Of a DNA stretch of 40,460 bases, positions 40,268 to 40,460 are shown one piece after another. The stretch comes from Acidobacteriota bacterium (GTDB lineage Bacteria; Acidobacteriota; Terriglobia; Terriglobales; Acidobacteriaceae): assembly GCA_003010405.1 (NCBI GenBank), contig PJLO01000020.1, positions 1 to 40,460 on the forward strand, read 5' to 3'. Positions within the stretch are counted from its first letter, which is position 1. Each line of letters opens with the position of its first letter. The translations under genes and the position numbers were made by a program. A model generated the notes under the pieces. The model did not search any database and had not been told where the DNA came from. It saw nothing but the letters and a program-made list of their open reading frames with translations.

Positions 40268-40460
40268 AGCGTGTTTCAAAAATAGGTAAGGCCTCAAGTC
40301 AGGTACTTACGTCTGAGGCAGCTTAGCTGGTGAGCTTCTGTCATGAAGAATCGGCAGAAGCTGATGACGGATGCGCAATGGGAACTGATCGAGCCGTTGC
40401 TCCCTAGGCCGAAGATGCGCCGGGACAGGCGTGGCCGGCCGCCGGCCCCCAACCGGGCCT
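40266..40460 (+). mobile_element. IS5-family insertion sequence, left part (runs off window)
   Basis: The likely left end begins near agagcgtgtttcaaaaatag (about 40266-40285). A hairpin gcctca/tgaggc (40291-40296 with 40314-40319) follows, and the transposase gene starts at 40343. The right end lies beyond the window, so terminal repeats and target duplication cannot be checked. The exact left edge is approximate. Confidence 0.6.
40343..40460 (+). CDS. IS5-family transposase, N-terminal fragment (partial at window end)
   Basis: The visible 39 residues read MKNRQKLMTDAQWELIEPLL then PRPKMRRDRRGRPPAPNRA. The LMTDAQWELIEPLLP and RRGRPP elements are the hallmark of the N-terminal domain of IS5-family (IS1031/IS5-group) transposases. 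The frame is open to the window end, and the DDE catalytic domain would lie beyond it. The Shine-Dalgarno before ATG 40343 is weak, as is common for transposases. Confidence 0.8.
   Translation, partial: MKNRQKLMTDAQWELIEPLLPRPKMRRDRRGRPPAPNRA

Overview
The window looks like a chromosomal segment of an acidobacterium, most likely of the class Terriglobia. The reasons are the large TonB-dependent receptors with an N-terminal carboxypeptidase-regulatory-like domain (one is Oar-like, about 1300 aa), a hopanoid operon, a Tol-Pal operon whose Pal carries an Ig-like spacer, a moderately high GC content, and frequent GTG and TTG starts. The lineage is inferred from gene content and was not tested with a marker gene.

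Layout. (1) Positions 1-10141 hold a cobalamin salvage and uptake unit on the + strand: cobalamin riboswitch, cobU, a btuF-like binding protein, a BtuB-like receptor, btuC, btuD and a second, Oar-like receptor. Overlapping starts and stops suggest one riboswitch-controlled transcript. (2) 10167-12395 holds a small phosphoesterase, a putative nucleotidyltransferase on the minus strand, and a secreted His-rich YXWGXW-type protein. (3) 12500-17733 is a complete Tol-Pal operon on the minus strand, transcribed tolQ, tolR, tolA/tonB, tolB, pal, cpoB. recN runs divergently from it. (4) 19956-30249 is an isoprenoid and hopanoid operon on the + strand: ispH, shc, hpnA, hpnG, two zinc alcohol dehydrogenases, hpnC, hpnD, hpnE. 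It should take HMBPP to IPP/DMAPP, farnesyl diphosphate to squalene, squalene to hopene, and then process the C35 side chain. (5) 30397-38097 is housekeeping: a small secreted protein, a cold shock protein, a NUDIX hydrolase with histone-H1-like tails, a DUF2520 protein, ribA, a TerC-like remnant, an M28 peptidase/cyclase, tatC, tatA/B and an S41 protease. (6) 38171-39535 is a porin. After it the sequence becomes gene-poor, with a truncated transposase-like ORF, a 24-residue membrane peptide and the start of an IS5-type element that runs off the window.

The most interesting region is the hopanoid operon. Two intact zinc-dependent dehydrogenases sit directly after hpnG, the nucleosidase that should expose ribosylhopane. 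They are good candidates for the reductive step from ribosylhopane to bacteriohopanetetrol, a step I do not know to be firmly assigned. Several RNA-level control elements are also visible: a perfect hairpin between shc and hpnA, a hairpin whose 3' arm is the Shine-Dalgarno of a secreted protein, and two mutually exclusive hairpins beside the cold-shock-protein start. No tRNA, rRNA or CRISPR array was seen.
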